This document shows positions 25,231 through 33,839 of a stretch of DNA of 64,000 bases, in pieces. Location of the stretch: positions 13,281-77,280 of the forward strand of contig JBMNRB010000014.1 of NCBI GenBank assembly GCA_050944435.1, given 5' to 3'. The stretch's first letter is position 1, and each line of letters starts with the position of its first letter. The notes below the pieces were generated by a model. The model did not search any database. It was not told the origin of the DNA and saw only the letters and a list, made by a program, of their open reading frames with translations. The stretch is from Ruminococcus_G sp050944435. GTDB lineage: Bacteria; Bacillota; Clostridia; Lachnospirales; Lachnospiraceae. Made by a program: the position numbers and the translations under genes.

Positions 25231-26925
25231 ATGTTAACGAATTTACATGTGAAAAATCTTGCGCTGATTGATGAGACGGAAGTGGAATTTGAACCGGGGC
25301 TTAATATTCTCACCGGAGAGACGGGGGCCGGGAAATCTCTGCTGCTGGGTTCCATCAATCTGGCTCTGGGAAAGAAAATGGCCAGCGGCAGTATTGGAAA
25401 ATTTGGGAAATATGCCTTGGTGGAACTGATTTTTACTGTGGAAAATCCTAAGATTGCAGAAGCCTTTGAACAGATGGGAATCATCCTGGAGGAAAATCAG
25501 GTGGTGCTCAGCAGAAAGATCATGGAGGGGCGAAGTATCAGCCGGATCAACGGAGAAACCTGCACGGTGGGGCAGATGAAAGAAGCGGCGTCTTTGCTGC
25601 TGGATATTCACGGCCAGCACGAGCACCAGTCTCTTCTTTACCCGGAGCGTCAGTTGGACATTTTGGATGAGTTCGGAGGAAAAAAGATCCTGGAACAGAA
25701 AAAACAGGTGGAAAGCTGCTATGGGAGTTATAAAAAAATCGAAAAAGAACTGAAGGAATGTCAGATAGACGAGGAGCAAAGACAGCGGGAAATAGATTTC
25801 CTTCAATTTGAGATACAGGAGATTGATGATGCGTCTCTGGTGCCGGGGGAAGACGAGGAGCTGGAACGGAAGTTCCGCAGAATGTATCATTCCAGAAAAA
25901 TCGCAGAAGTGCTGGGAAGGGTACATGGTTACCTGGGCTATGACAACGGTCAGTCTGCGGGAGAAGTGCTGGGACAGGCGGTACGGGAACTGAGTTCCCT
26001 GGAAGGACTGGATGATGGGCTCGACCAGATTTATCAGACACTTTTGGATATTGAGAGTATGTTAAATGACTGCAACCGGGACATCAGCGGATATCTGGAT
26101 GACATGACCTTTTCAGAGGAAACGTTTCAGGAGGTGCAGAACCGTCTGGATGAGATCAATCGTCTGAAAGGGAAATACGGAGATACGCTGGAAAAAATTC
26201 TGAAGTACCGGGACAATCAGCAGGAGAAGCTGGAAAGTCTGATGCACCTGGAAGAACGAAAGGAGAAACTGGAACAAGAGTTCCAAAATGCAGAAAGGGA
26301 GCTGGGACAGGCTGCCGGCCGGCTTTCCAATCTTCGAAAAGCCGCGGCAAAAGAGCTGGAGCAGGCTATCGTGGCGTCTTTAAAGGAACTGAATTTTCTT
26401 CAGGTGGAATTTCAGATTGCATTTGAACCTTTGAACCATTATACGAAAAACGGAAATGATGGGATTCGGTTCATGATTTCCACAAATCCCGGGGAACCCC
26501 TTTGGCCACTTGACAAGGTGGTTTCCGGAGGAGAACTTTCCAGAATCATGCTGGCAGTGAAAACGCTGATGGCGGATAAAGACGATAAAGAAGTTTTGAT
26601 TTTTGATGAAATTGATACCGGAATCAGCGGAAGAACAGCGCAGAAAGTATCAGAGAAAATGGCGGTAATTGCCGGGAAGAGACAGGTTCTTTGCATAACC
26701 CATCTTCCGCAGATAGCGGCCATGGCGGACGCCCATTTTTTAATTGAAAAACAGGTAAAGGATACATTTACCACTACAGGGGTGAAAAAACTTAGCGAAA
26801 AAGAGTCGGTGAAAGAAATTGCCCGGATTCTGGGCGGAACGGAAGTGACGGAAAGAATCCTGGAAAGCGCCGCTGAAATGAAAGAAATGGCACAGGTAGT
26901 TAAAAATACAAGATTGAAAAAGTAA
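25231..26925 (+). CDS. recN: DNA repair protein RecN
   Basis: A 564-residue SMC-like ATPase: N-terminal Walker A ILTGETGAGKSLLLGSI, long central coiled coil (about 160-370), and C-terminal signature DKVVSGGELSRIMLAVK with Walker B VLIFDEIDTGISG. RecN acts on double-strand breaks. Family length is normal. A strong terminator follows, closing the nusB operon. Confidence 0.95.
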   Translation: MLTNLHVKNLALIDETEVEFEPGLNILTGETGAGKSLLLGSINLALGKKMASGSIGKFGKYALVELIFTVENPKIAEAFEQMGIILEENQVVLSRKIMEGRSISRINGETCTVGQMKEAASLLLDIHGQHEHQSLLYPERQLDILDEFGGKKILEQKKQVESCYGSYKKIEKELKECQIDEEQRQREIDFLQFEIQEIDDASLVPGEDEELERKFRRMYHSRKIAEVLGRVHGYLGYDNGQSAGEVLGQAVRELSSLEGLDDGLDQIYQTLLDIESMLNDCNRDISGYLDDMTFSEETFQEVQNRLDEINRLKGKYGDTLEKILKYRDNQQEKLESLMHLEERKEKLEQEFQNAERELGQAAGRLSNLRKAAAKELEQAIVASLKELNFLQVEFQIAFEPLNHYTKNGNDGIRFMISTNPGEPLWPLDKVVSGGELSRIMLAVKTLMADKDDKEVLIFDEIDTGISGRTAQKVSEKMAVIAGKRQVLCITHLPQIAAMADAHFLIEKQVKDTFTTTGVKKLSEKESVKEIARILGGTEVTERILESAAEMKEMAQVVKNTRLKK

Positions 26926-26939
26926 AATCATCGCATACT

Positions 26940-26973
26940 AAAGAAGGATATACGAAAATGTATATCCTTCTTT
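26940..26973 (+). terminator. Terminator after recN
   Basis: Perfect 14-base inverted repeat: AAAGAAGGATATAC (26940-26953), loop GAAAAT, GTATATCCTTCTTT (26960-26973). The T-run is short. Confidence 0.85.
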
Positions 26974-27002
26974 GCAGCTTTAGGAAAAGGATGTGATGAT
27001 GT

Positions 27003-28202
27003 GTGAGCAATGTCAGGAAATACCGCCGGTTTTTGTGGATTCTTCTGGGATGTTCCCTGCTGCTCTGTGCAGTGTATTCCTACTATTTGGCCAGAAACTC
27101 CATACCGGATGAAATCTCTGTATATGAGGGCCAGGAGGCTCAGTTGGATGAAGTACTTCCCTCGGCCCTTTTTACCTACGACGATGATATCGCTGTTCTG
27201 GGCAGCAACCAGTATCAGCTGAAATGCAAACTTTTTGGAATGGTTCCGGTAAAGACGGTAAAAGTCCAAAGCATTCCCAAACAGACCGTTTTTGTCAGCG
27301 GAGAGACAATCGGCATTTACATGGAGACAGAGGGAGTGATGATCATCGATGCAGGGGAGATAGAGGCGGCAGACGAGATGCAGCGGAAACCGGCGGAACA
27401 TATTGTGAAGCCGGGGGATTATATTTTGGAGGTAAACGGAAAAGAAATTGAGAACAAAAAGGAACTGATGGAACTGGTGGAAAAAAGCGGCGGTGAGGAA
27501 ATGGAGCTCCTGATCAAAAGGGGATTGGAAAAGATCACCGTGGCGCTTAAACCGGTAATGACAAAGGAAGGTTCTTATAAGCTGGGAATCTGGGTCAGAG
27601 ATAATATACAGGGGATCGGAACATTGACATTTATGAAACCCGACGGTACTTATGGAGCTTTGGGCCATGGCATCAGCGACATTGATACAGGCGAACTGCT
27701 TCAGCTGTCAGAAGGCCAGCTGTACAGTGCAAAAATTCTTTCTGTTTCCAAGGGAGCCAGCGGAAACCCAGGGGAATTAAAGGGAGTGATTACCTATCAG
27801 GAAGAAGAGAAACTGGGCAGCATTACGGTAAATCAGTATAATGGGATCAGCGGGCAGTTAAACGAAAAGGGAAAGCAGGATCTCTTCCGCCGGCAGATGG
27901 AGATTGGATTAAAGCAGGAAGTCGCTGTGGGGCCGGCTGCCATTCTGTGCAATGTTGACGGGGAAGTAAAAGAGTATCAGGTGGAAATTACGGAAATTAA
28001 TTATGATGAAGGAAACAGCAATAAAAATTTTGTCATTCATGTTGTCGACGACCGGCTGCTGGGAAGTACCGGAGGAATTGTCCAGGGGATGTCCGGCTCT
28101 CCGGTCATACAGAAGGGAAAACTGGTGGGGGCGGTGACTCATGTGTTTGTGCAGGATGCGACCAGGGGATATGGAATCTTTGTGGAAAACATGTTTCAAT
28201 GA
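27003..28202 (+). CDS. spoIVB: SpoIVB serine peptidase
   Basis: A 399-residue protein. An N-terminal membrane anchor (FLWILLGCSLLLCAVYSYYL) is followed by a PDZ domain (about 125-195: VKPGDYILEVNGKEIENKKE) and a C-terminal S55 peptidase domain with H222 in LGHGISDID and S366 in QGMSGSPVIQ. In Bacillus it is secreted from the forespore into the intermembrane space, where it cleaves SpoIVFA and so triggers pro-sigma-K processing. Start is GTG 27003. Unlike in most spore formers, spo0A does not follow. Confidence 0.95.
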   Translation: MSNVRKYRRFLWILLGCSLLLCAVYSYYLARNSIPDEISVYEGQEAQLDEVLPSALFTYDDDIAVLGSNQYQLKCKLFGMVPVKTVKVQSIPKQTVFVSGETIGIYMETEGVMIIDAGEIEAADEMQRKPAEHIVKPGDYILEVNGKEIENKKELMELVEKSGGEEMELLIKRGLEKITVALKPVMTKEGSYKLGIWVRDNIQGIGTLTFMKPDGTYGALGHGISDIDTGELLQLSEGQLYSAKILSVSKGASGNPGELKGVITYQEEEKLGSITVNQYNGISGQLNEKGKQDLFRRQMEIGLKQEVAVGPAAILCNVDGEVKEYQVEITEINYDEGNSNKNFVIHVVDDRLLGSTGGIVQGMSGSPVIQKGKLVGAVTHVFVQDATRGYGIFVENMFQ

Positions 28203-28268
28203 CAAAAAAGCAGTTCAGGTATGATACAATAATGCCAGAATAAAAAATACAGATAAAGAGGGAATGGC

Positions 28269-29315
28269 ATGAGTATTGAGGAGAAAATAACAGGATGCCT
28301 TCTGGGAGGCGCCGTTGGCGACGCCTTGGGGTATCCTGTAGAATTTATGAACTGGAAAAAAATACGGAAAATTTATGGTTCTTCCGGCATTACCTCACTG
28401 GAAAGCCATGGAAGCAAAGTTGAGATTTCCGACGATACGCAGATGACGCTTTTTACCGGGGAAGGGCTGCTGAATTGGCTTTCCTCAGAGAGCAAAGAAG
28501 ACGGTCCGGAGGTATATTTAAATCAGGCTTATCTGGATTGGTATGCAACTCAGAGACAGACGGCGGGATATAAACCTTATACTCAGTTGTATGGGATAAA
28601 GGAGCTGCATCAGCTCAGGGCGCCGGGCAATGCATGCCTGGCGGCTCTTCGCAGCCAGAAAAACGGAGAGTTCGGCACTGTGGAGAAACCGGTGAACAAC
28701 AGCAAAGGGTGCGGAGGGATCATGCGTGCGGCGCCGGCCGGACTGATAGAGGAGAAAGAGGGATGGACGGCGGCTTCGCTGGGAGCTAAGGCCGCTGCGA
28801 TTACCCACGGGCACCCTCTGGGATATCTCCCGGCCGCGTTGTTGGCCGAGACGGTCCATGAAATTGTATACAAAGATCCGAAGAAAGAAAGAGAGCTGAC
28901 CGATCTTCTGAGGAGCGCGCTGCGCAAGGTAAAACTTCAGTTTCCTCAGGAAAGGGAGATGGAGACGCTGGAAGAACTGACGGAACAGGCGATCCAACTG
29001 GCCCGAAAGGACGAAGAAGACCATAAAGCTCTGCGTATTCTGGGCGAGGGATGGACAGGAGAGGAGACGTGGGCAGTTGCTGTTTTTGCCTGCGTAAAGT
29101 ATTCAGAGGATTTTCAAAAGGCGTTGATCTGTTCAGTAAACCATGAGGGCGACAGTGATTCCACAGGAGCCGTTGCCGGCAATATACTGGGAGCTTATCT
29201 GGGAAAAACTATAGTGGAACAGGCTTTTTCCACGGAAAACCTGGAGTTGAAAGAAGTGATTGATCAAATGGGAGAGCGTCTGGCCCTGTATTCTTCCCGG
29301 AGGTCCCACGCGTAA
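28269..29315 (+). CDS. ADP-ribosylglycohydrolase family protein
   Basis: A 348-residue all-helical DraG/ARH-like hydrolase. The N-terminal GCLLGGAVGDALGYPVEFM and ISDDTQMTLFTGEGLL supply the first metal-ligand aspartates, and C-terminal NHEGDSDSTGAVAGNILGAY supplies the second set. The family removes ADP-ribose from proteins or nucleic acids or acts on free ADP-ribosylated substrates. No partner ADP-ribosyltransferase or toxin gene is adjacent, so substrate is unknown. It is the gene found where spo0A would normally sit. Confidence 0.9.
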   Translation: MSIEEKITGCLLGGAVGDALGYPVEFMNWKKIRKIYGSSGITSLESHGSKVEISDDTQMTLFTGEGLLNWLSSESKEDGPEVYLNQAYLDWYATQRQTAGYKPYTQLYGIKELHQLRAPGNACLAALRSQKNGEFGTVEKPVNNSKGCGGIMRAAPAGLIEEKEGWTAASLGAKAAAITHGHPLGYLPAALLAETVHEIVYKDPKKERELTDLLRSALRKVKLQFPQEREMETLEELTEQAIQLARKDEEDHKALRILGEGWTGEETWAVAVFACVKYSEDFQKALICSVNHEGDSDSTGAVAGNILGAYLGKTIVEQAFSTENLELKEVIDQMGERLALYSSRRSHA

Positions 29316-29332
29316 TGATACAGCCTGCTGTA

Positions 29333-29368
29333 AAATACCGCCAGTCAGAAATGACCGGCGGTATTTTT
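29333..29368 (+). terminator. Terminator after the ADP-ribosylglycohydrolase gene
   Basis: AAATACCGCC (29333-29342) pairs with GGCGGTATTT (29357-29366), with an inner GTCA-GAAA-TGAC stem-loop and T's following. Confidence 0.9.
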
Positions 29369-29416
29369 ATGGAAAAAGGCAGAGATATAATCATCTCTTA
29401 TTATCTTCAACAGATT

Positions 29417-29467
29417 AAAAACGGCGTATTTACAGGCTTTTTCCTCATCTTTCCCTGCAAATACGCC
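29417..29467 (-). terminator. Terminator of the tRNA-Val transcript
   Basis: Minus strand GGCGTATTTGCAGG pairs with CCTGTAAATACGCC (14 pairs, one G-U) around a 17-base loop, followed by a T-run at 29417-29421. Confidence 0.85.
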
Positions 29468-29469
29468 AG

Positions 29470-29543
29470 TGGAAGCAACGGGGCTCGAACCCGTGACCTC
29501 TCGCGTGTGAGGCGAACGCTCATCCCAGCTGAGCTATGCTTCC
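29470..29543 (-). tRNA. tRNA-Val (anticodon CAC)
   Basis: Minus strand cloverleaf. Acceptor GGAAGCA pairs with TGCTTCC, discriminator A; D arm GCTC...GAGC; anticodon stem TTCGC/GCGAG with loop CTCACAC, anticodon CAC reading GUG; T arm with GGTTCGAGCC. CCA is not encoded and must be added. Confidence 0.93.
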
Positions 29544-29552
29544 ATATAATCT

Positions 29553-29580
29553 ATTATAGCACGTTGAAATCCATATGCAA
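29553..29580 (-). promoter_or_regulatory. Sigma-A promoter for tRNA-Val
   Basis: Minus strand TTGCAT (29575-29580), 16-base spacer, TATAAT (29553-29558). Confidence 0.7.
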
Positions 29581-29599
29581 CATGAAATTTAGTTTCATG
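29581..29599. repeat. Perfect inverted repeat between divergent promoters
   Basis: CATGAAA (29581-29587) and TTTCATG (29593-29599) around TTTAG. It abuts the tRNA-Val -35. It could be an operator or a chance hairpin; no T-run follows. A TATAAT at 29636-29641 may serve the rightward DUF4203 gene, though its -35 is poor. Confidence 0.4.
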
Positions 29600-29672
29600 G
29601 GGCAGTCCATGGTTTCTTTTTTTCTCATCTTATATTATAATAAAAAAGGCAAAAGAAAAGCAGGAGGAAAAT

Positions 29673-30248
29673 ATGGAGATTACTGGACTGATACAGGGAA
29701 CAGGAGCACGGCCGGAATGGATGCTTATCGTCTGCATTGCAGCTGCGGCCCTTAACTGCTTCTTCGGTTATCGTCTGATTCGATTCTGGGTTTCACTTAC
29801 CGGTTTTTTAATCGGCGGATTTATAGGTTATGTGGTATTGAATCAGTACGTAAATAACATAGGGTACGCAATACTGGCCGGTTTTCTGCTGGGGCTTCTC
29901 ATCGGGTTCCTGGCATGGCGTTTTTATCTGGCCGGTATCTTTTTCATGGTGATCATTATGATCTTTTCTTTATTTCTCCGTATTTCTCCGGAAGAGACCT
30001 TATATCAGATACTGGTTTTGATTATAGGAATTATTGCGGCGCTGGCCGGCGCCATACTGGCGGTAAAGCTGGTTCGGCCGGCGGTGATTATTACCACTGC
30101 CGTCAGCGGAGGTTTTTCGGCGGCGGCTGATTTGTTTATTCTGCTGGGAATGCAAAATATTCTCTGGACTGGGGCAGCAGGAATTCTCATAGCCGCTGCA
30201 GGAGCGGGGATACAGTTTTTGACAACACGTGAAAAGAAAACAGGCTGA
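29673..30248 (+). CDS. DUF4203-type multi-span membrane protein
   Basis: A 191-residue protein that is almost entirely membrane: about seven hydrophobic helices starting at residue 17 (MLIVCIAAAALNCFFGYRLI), with glycine-rich repeats such as GFLIGGFIGY and GFLLGLLIGFLAW. This pattern resembles DUF4203/TMEM198-like proteins. Function unknown. AGGAGG precedes the ATG. It overlaps the leader of the two-component system, so it may be its first cotranscribed gene or a target. Confidence 0.75.
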   Translation: MEITGLIQGTGARPEWMLIVCIAAAALNCFFGYRLIRFWVSLTGFLIGGFIGYVVLNQYVNNIGYAILAGFLLGLLIGFLAWRFYLAGIFFMVIIMIFSLFLRISPEETLYQILVLIIGIIAALAGAILAVKLVRPAVIITTAVSGGFSAAADLFILLGMQNILWTGAAGILIAAAGAGIQFLTTREKKTG

Positions 30249-30270
30249 AGAACTACAGGAGGTGCTGAGA

Positions 30271-30951
30271 ATGGAAGCTTTGAAAATTTTGGTAGTGGAT
30301 GATGAAGCCAGGATGCGCAAGTTGGTAAAAGATTTTCTGGTAAAACAGGATTTTGCCGTCCTGGAGGCTGAGGATGGAGAACAGGCCCTGGACTTGTTTT
30401 TTGAACAGAAGGATATCGCTATGGTGATTCTGGATGTGATGATGCCCAAAATGGACGGGTGGTCGGTCTGCCGGGAAATTCGCAAGTATTCCAAAGTGCC
30501 CATTATTATGCTGACGGCAAAAGGAGAAGAGCAGGACGAGCTTCTGGGCTTTGAGCTGGGGGTGGACGAATATATTTCGAAACCTTTCAGTCCTAAAATT
30601 CTGGTGGCAAGGGTGGAAGCCATTCTGAGAAGAACCGGTAAGACGGATGCGGACTCAGTCCTCTCGGCGGGAGGCATCGTGATTGACAAAGCGGCTCATC
30701 AGGTCACCATAGACGGAAAACAGGTGGAATTGAGCTTTAAAGAGTTTGAGCTGCTGACTTATTTTTTGGAAAATGAGGGAATAGCGCTTTCACGGGAAAA
30801 GATTTTGAATAACGTATGGAATTACGATTATTTCGGGGATGCCAGAACCATTGACACCCATGTGAAAAAGCTGAGATCAAAAATGGGGAAGAAGGGTGAG
30901 ATGATACGTACCATCTGGGGGATGGGGTATAAATTCGAGGTGAACGGATAA
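30271..30951 (+). CDS. Response regulator, OmpR/PhoB family
   Basis: A 226-residue regulator: receiver domain with acidic residues VVDDEAR, phosphorylation site D55 in VILDVMMPKMDG, conserved Thr in IIMLTAKGEE and Lys in YISKPFSP; then a C-terminal winged-helix domain (VELSFKEFELLTYFLENEGI, ARTIDTHVKKLRSKMGKK). Start is the ATG at 30271, preceded by AGGAGG. It forms a pair with the kinase three bases downstream. The signal and targets are not evident. Confidence 0.95.
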   Translation: MEALKILVVDDEARMRKLVKDFLVKQDFAVLEAEDGEQALDLFFEQKDIAMVILDVMMPKMDGWSVCREIRKYSKVPIIMLTAKGEEQDELLGFELGVDEYISKPFSPKILVARVEAILRRTGKTDADSVLSAGGIVIDKAAHQVTIDGKQVELSFKEFELLTYFLENEGIALSREKILNNVWNYDYFGDARTIDTHVKKLRSKMGKKGEMIRTIWGMGYKFEVNG

Positions 30952-30953
30952 CC

Positions 30954-32417
30954 ATGGCGGTAAAACATTCAATTCGCAGACAGGTAGCCCTGATTTTTAT
31001 CGGCTTGATGCTTCTGGCGCTGCTGACGGTGGCGCTGTGCAATCGTTTGTTTCTGGAAGATTATTACGTCGCTTCAAAGATGAAGATCCTGGTGGAAGGG
31101 ATGGATTTCCTCAATGAAAACGATATCTCAGAAGGAAACAGCGATTTTTCTTTGTTCTGTTCCAACAATAATCTGAGTTATGCGGTGGCCAGCGTCAACT
31201 ACAGCCATGTTTACACCAATATGGTGGAAGAAAACGGAGAGCTTCTGGCAGCCAGACTTTTCGGATACATGGCGGGCATCGACACCAGCGATCCCACGGT
31301 GCTGGAGAAGACAGATCAGTATACCATACAGAAAAATGAAGATATAAGAAGAGAGACCACTTATGTGGAAATATGGGGAGAGTTGGACAACAGACAGAGC
31401 TTTATCATCCGTACGCCGCTGGAAAGTATTCGGGAAAGCGTAGTCGTTTCCAGCAGATTTTATCTCTATATCGGCCTGAGTGTGGGAATTCTGGCCACCT
31501 TCATCATCTGGTTTGTGACAAAACGGCTGACGCGTCCGGTAATTGAATTAACAGAAATGTCTCAGAAAATGGCGGCGCTGGATTTTGATGTCCGTTATGA
31601 GAGCGGAGGCGACGATGAAATCGGCGTCCTGGGATATAATTTCAACGCGATGTCGGAGAAACTGGAACGAACAATCTCAGAGCTGAAAAGCGCCAATAAC
31701 GAGCTGCAGAAAGATATAGAGAAGAAGACTCAGATTGATGAAATGCGTAAAGAATTTCTGTCCAATGTTTCCCATGAGCTGAAGACGCCCATTGCGTTAA
31801 TTCAGGGTTATGCGGAAGGACTGCAGGATAATATCAATGAGGATGAGGAAAGCCGTCAGTTTTACTGTGAAGTTATCATAGACGAAGCGGTGAAAATGAA
31901 TAAGATGGTGAAAAAACTGCTGACGCTGAATCAACTGGAGTTTGGCAATGATCAGATCACCATGGAAAGGTTTGACATTGCATCGCTGATCCGCGGGGTG
32001 ATTCAGTCTTCCTCCATTTTAGTGGAGCAGAAGCAGGTACAGGTTATTTTCAATCAGAAGGATCCCGTCTATGTGTGGGGCGATGAATTCAAGGTGGAGG
32101 AAGTGGTCACCAATTATTTTACCAATGCCCTGAATCACGTGAAAAACGAGAATATTGTTGAGATCCGGTGTATTCTTCAGGAAGAAAAAGTCCGGGTAAC
32201 GGTATTTAATACGGGAGATCCCATTCCGGAAGAAGATATTGACAAAATCTGGATTAAATTCTATAAAGTGGATAAAGCAAGAACCAGGGCCTATGGCGGC
32301 AGCGGGATTGGTCTGTCGATCGTGAAAGCCATTATGGAATCCATGAATCAGCAGTGCGGCGTGAAAAATTACGAAAACGGAGTAGAGTTCTGGTTTGAGC
32401 TGGAATCAAAAGCATAA
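30954..32417 (+). CDS. Sensor histidine kinase
   Basis: A 487-residue membrane kinase. One span near residues 12-30, an extracytoplasmic sensor of about 135 residues, a second span (about 168-188), HAMP linker, HisKA with H274 in SNVSHELKTPIALIQGYAEG, and HATPase with N box NYFTNALNH and GGSGIGLSIVKA. Domain order is the classic PhoR/ResE type. The extracellular part matches no family I recognise. Cognate to the preceding response regulator. Confidence 0.94.
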   Translation: MAVKHSIRRQVALIFIGLMLLALLTVALCNRLFLEDYYVASKMKILVEGMDFLNENDISEGNSDFSLFCSNNNLSYAVASVNYSHVYTNMVEENGELLAARLFGYMAGIDTSDPTVLEKTDQYTIQKNEDIRRETTYVEIWGELDNRQSFIIRTPLESIRESVVVSSRFYLYIGLSVGILATFIIWFVTKRLTRPVIELTEMSQKMAALDFDVRYESGGDDEIGVLGYNFNAMSEKLERTISELKSANNELQKDIEKKTQIDEMRKEFLSNVSHELKTPIALIQGYAEGLQDNINEDEESRQFYCEVIIDEAVKMNKMVKKLLTLNQLEFGNDQITMERFDIASLIRGVIQSSSILVEQKQVQVIFNQKDPVYVWGDEFKVEEVVTNYFTNALNHVKNENIVEIRCILQEEKVRVTVFNTGDPIPEEDIDKIWIKFYKVDKARTRAYGGSGIGLSIVKAIMESMNQQCGVKNYENGVEFWFELESKA

Positions 32418-32436
32418 GAAAACGAGGAGAAAATAA

Positions 32437-33057
32437 ATGATCGCGATAATCGATTATGGTGCAGGCAATATAAAAAGTGTGGAAAAGGCACTGCAGAGAC
32501 TGGGGGAGGAGGTAATACTCACCGGAGACAAAGAAAAAATTCTGGAAGCGGATGGGGTGATTCTGCCGGGAGTGGGAGCTTTCGGCCATGCCATGGACAA
32601 TCTCCATCAGCGTGATCTGGTGAAGACGATCAGGGAAGCAGTAAGACGGGAAACCCCCTTTTTGGGAATCTGCCTGGGGCTGCAGCTTCTTTTTGAAAGG
32701 AGCGAAGAAAGTCCCGGCACGGCAGGGCTTGGTATTTTAAAAGGCGAAATTAAAAAGATTCCCCCAAAGCCGGGGCTTAAGATTCCTCACATGGGATGGA
32801 ATTCTTTGGAGCTGAAACATGACGGCAGGCTGTTTCGGGGAATTACACGGACACCTTACGTATATTTTGTCCACTCCTATTATTTGAAAGCGTCAGAGGA
32901 AAACATCGTAACGGCAACCGCCGGTTACAGTACGACGATCGACGCCTCAGTGGAACAGGGAAATGTTTTTGCCTGTCAGTTCCATCCGGAAAAAAGTTCG
33001 GATACGGGACTTCAAATGCTGAAAAATTTTGCTGATATTGTAAGGGGGGAGGCATAA
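32437..33057 (+). CDS. hisH: Imidazole glycerol phosphate synthase, glutaminase subunit HisH
   Basis: A 206-residue class I glutamine amidotransferase: nucleophile Cys in FLGICLGLQLLFE, His-Glu pair in CQFHPEKSS, and the N-terminal IAIIDYGAGNIKSVEKAL. It supplies ammonia to HisF in histidine synthesis. Only hisH and hisF of the pathway are present here. Confidence 0.96.
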   Translation: MIAIIDYGAGNIKSVEKALQRLGEEVILTGDKEKILEADGVILPGVGAFGHAMDNLHQRDLVKTIREAVRRETPFLGICLGLQLLFERSEESPGTAGLGILKGEIKKIPPKPGLKIPHMGWNSLELKHDGRLFRGITRTPYVYFVHSYYLKASEENIVTATAGYSTTIDASVEQGNVFACQFHPEKSSDTGLQMLKNFADIVRGEA

Positions 33058-33058
33058 C

Positions 33059-33820
33059 ATGTTTACGAAACGGATTATTCCATGCCTGGATGTAAACGGG
33101 GGCCGTGTGGTAAAGGGAGTTAACTTTGTAAACCTGAAGGATGCCGGCGATCCGGTGGAAATTGCCAAAGCCTATGACAAGGCGGGGGCAGATGAAGTGG
33201 TCTTTCTTGACATTACAGCGTCATCGGACAACAGGGAAACCGTTGTGGATATGGTGAGGGATGTGGCGGCTAACGTTTTTATTCCCTTTACCGTAGGAGG
33301 AGGAATCCGGACGGTGGAAGACTTTAAAATGCTCCTTCGGGAAGGCGCGGATAAAATTTCGATCAACTCTTCGGCGATTAACCGGCCGGAGCTGATTTCA
33401 GAAGCGGCGGCCCAGTTTGGCAGCCAGTGTGTCGTTGTGGCCATAGATGCAAAACGGCGGCCGGATGGAAAAGGATGGAATATTTACAAAAACGGCGGCC
33501 GGATTGATGTGGGCATCGATGCGGTGGAATGGGCGAGAAAGGTGGAAAAACTTGGAGCCGGGGAGATTCTGCTGACCAGTATGGACTGTGACGGAACGAA
33601 AGCGGGATACGACATCGACTTAACCAGAACCATTGCAGATAATGTATCCATTCCCGTTATCGCCTCCGGCGGAGCCGGCAGCCTGGAGCATTTTTACGAC
33701 GCGCTGACCGAGGGAAAAGCAGATGCAGCTTTGGCTGCGTCCCTGTTCCATTATAAAGAACTGGAGATAAAAGAAGTAAAAGAATACCTGGCGGACCGGG
33801 GAGTGCCGGTACGCCTGTAA
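33059..33820 (+). CDS. hisF: Imidazole glycerol phosphate synthase, cyclase subunit HisF
   Basis: A 253-residue TIM barrel starting MFTKRIIPCLDVNGGRVVKG; catalytic aspartates are in CLDVNGG and LLTSMDCDGTKAGYD. It makes IGP and AICAR. AICAR (ZMP) is also the ligand precursor sensed by the riboswitch at 338-410, a metabolic link only. It starts one base after hisH. Confidence 0.96.
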   Translation: MFTKRIIPCLDVNGGRVVKGVNFVNLKDAGDPVEIAKAYDKAGADEVVFLDITASSDNRETVVDMVRDVAANVFIPFTVGGGIRTVEDFKMLLREGADKISINSSAINRPELISEAAAQFGSQCVVVAIDAKRRPDGKGWNIYKNGGRIDVGIDAVEWARKVEKLGAGEILLTSMDCDGTKAGYDIDLTRTIADNVSIPVIASGGAGSLEHFYDALTEGKADAALAASLFHYKELEIKEVKEYLADRGVPVRL

Positions 33821-33839
33821 GAGAAAGGAAATAGAAAAG

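Noticed and set aside
28223..28230. GATACAAT as a sporulation or sigma-A promoter element before the ADP-ribosylglycohydrolase gene
   Set aside because: No -35 at a fitting distance for either sigma factor.
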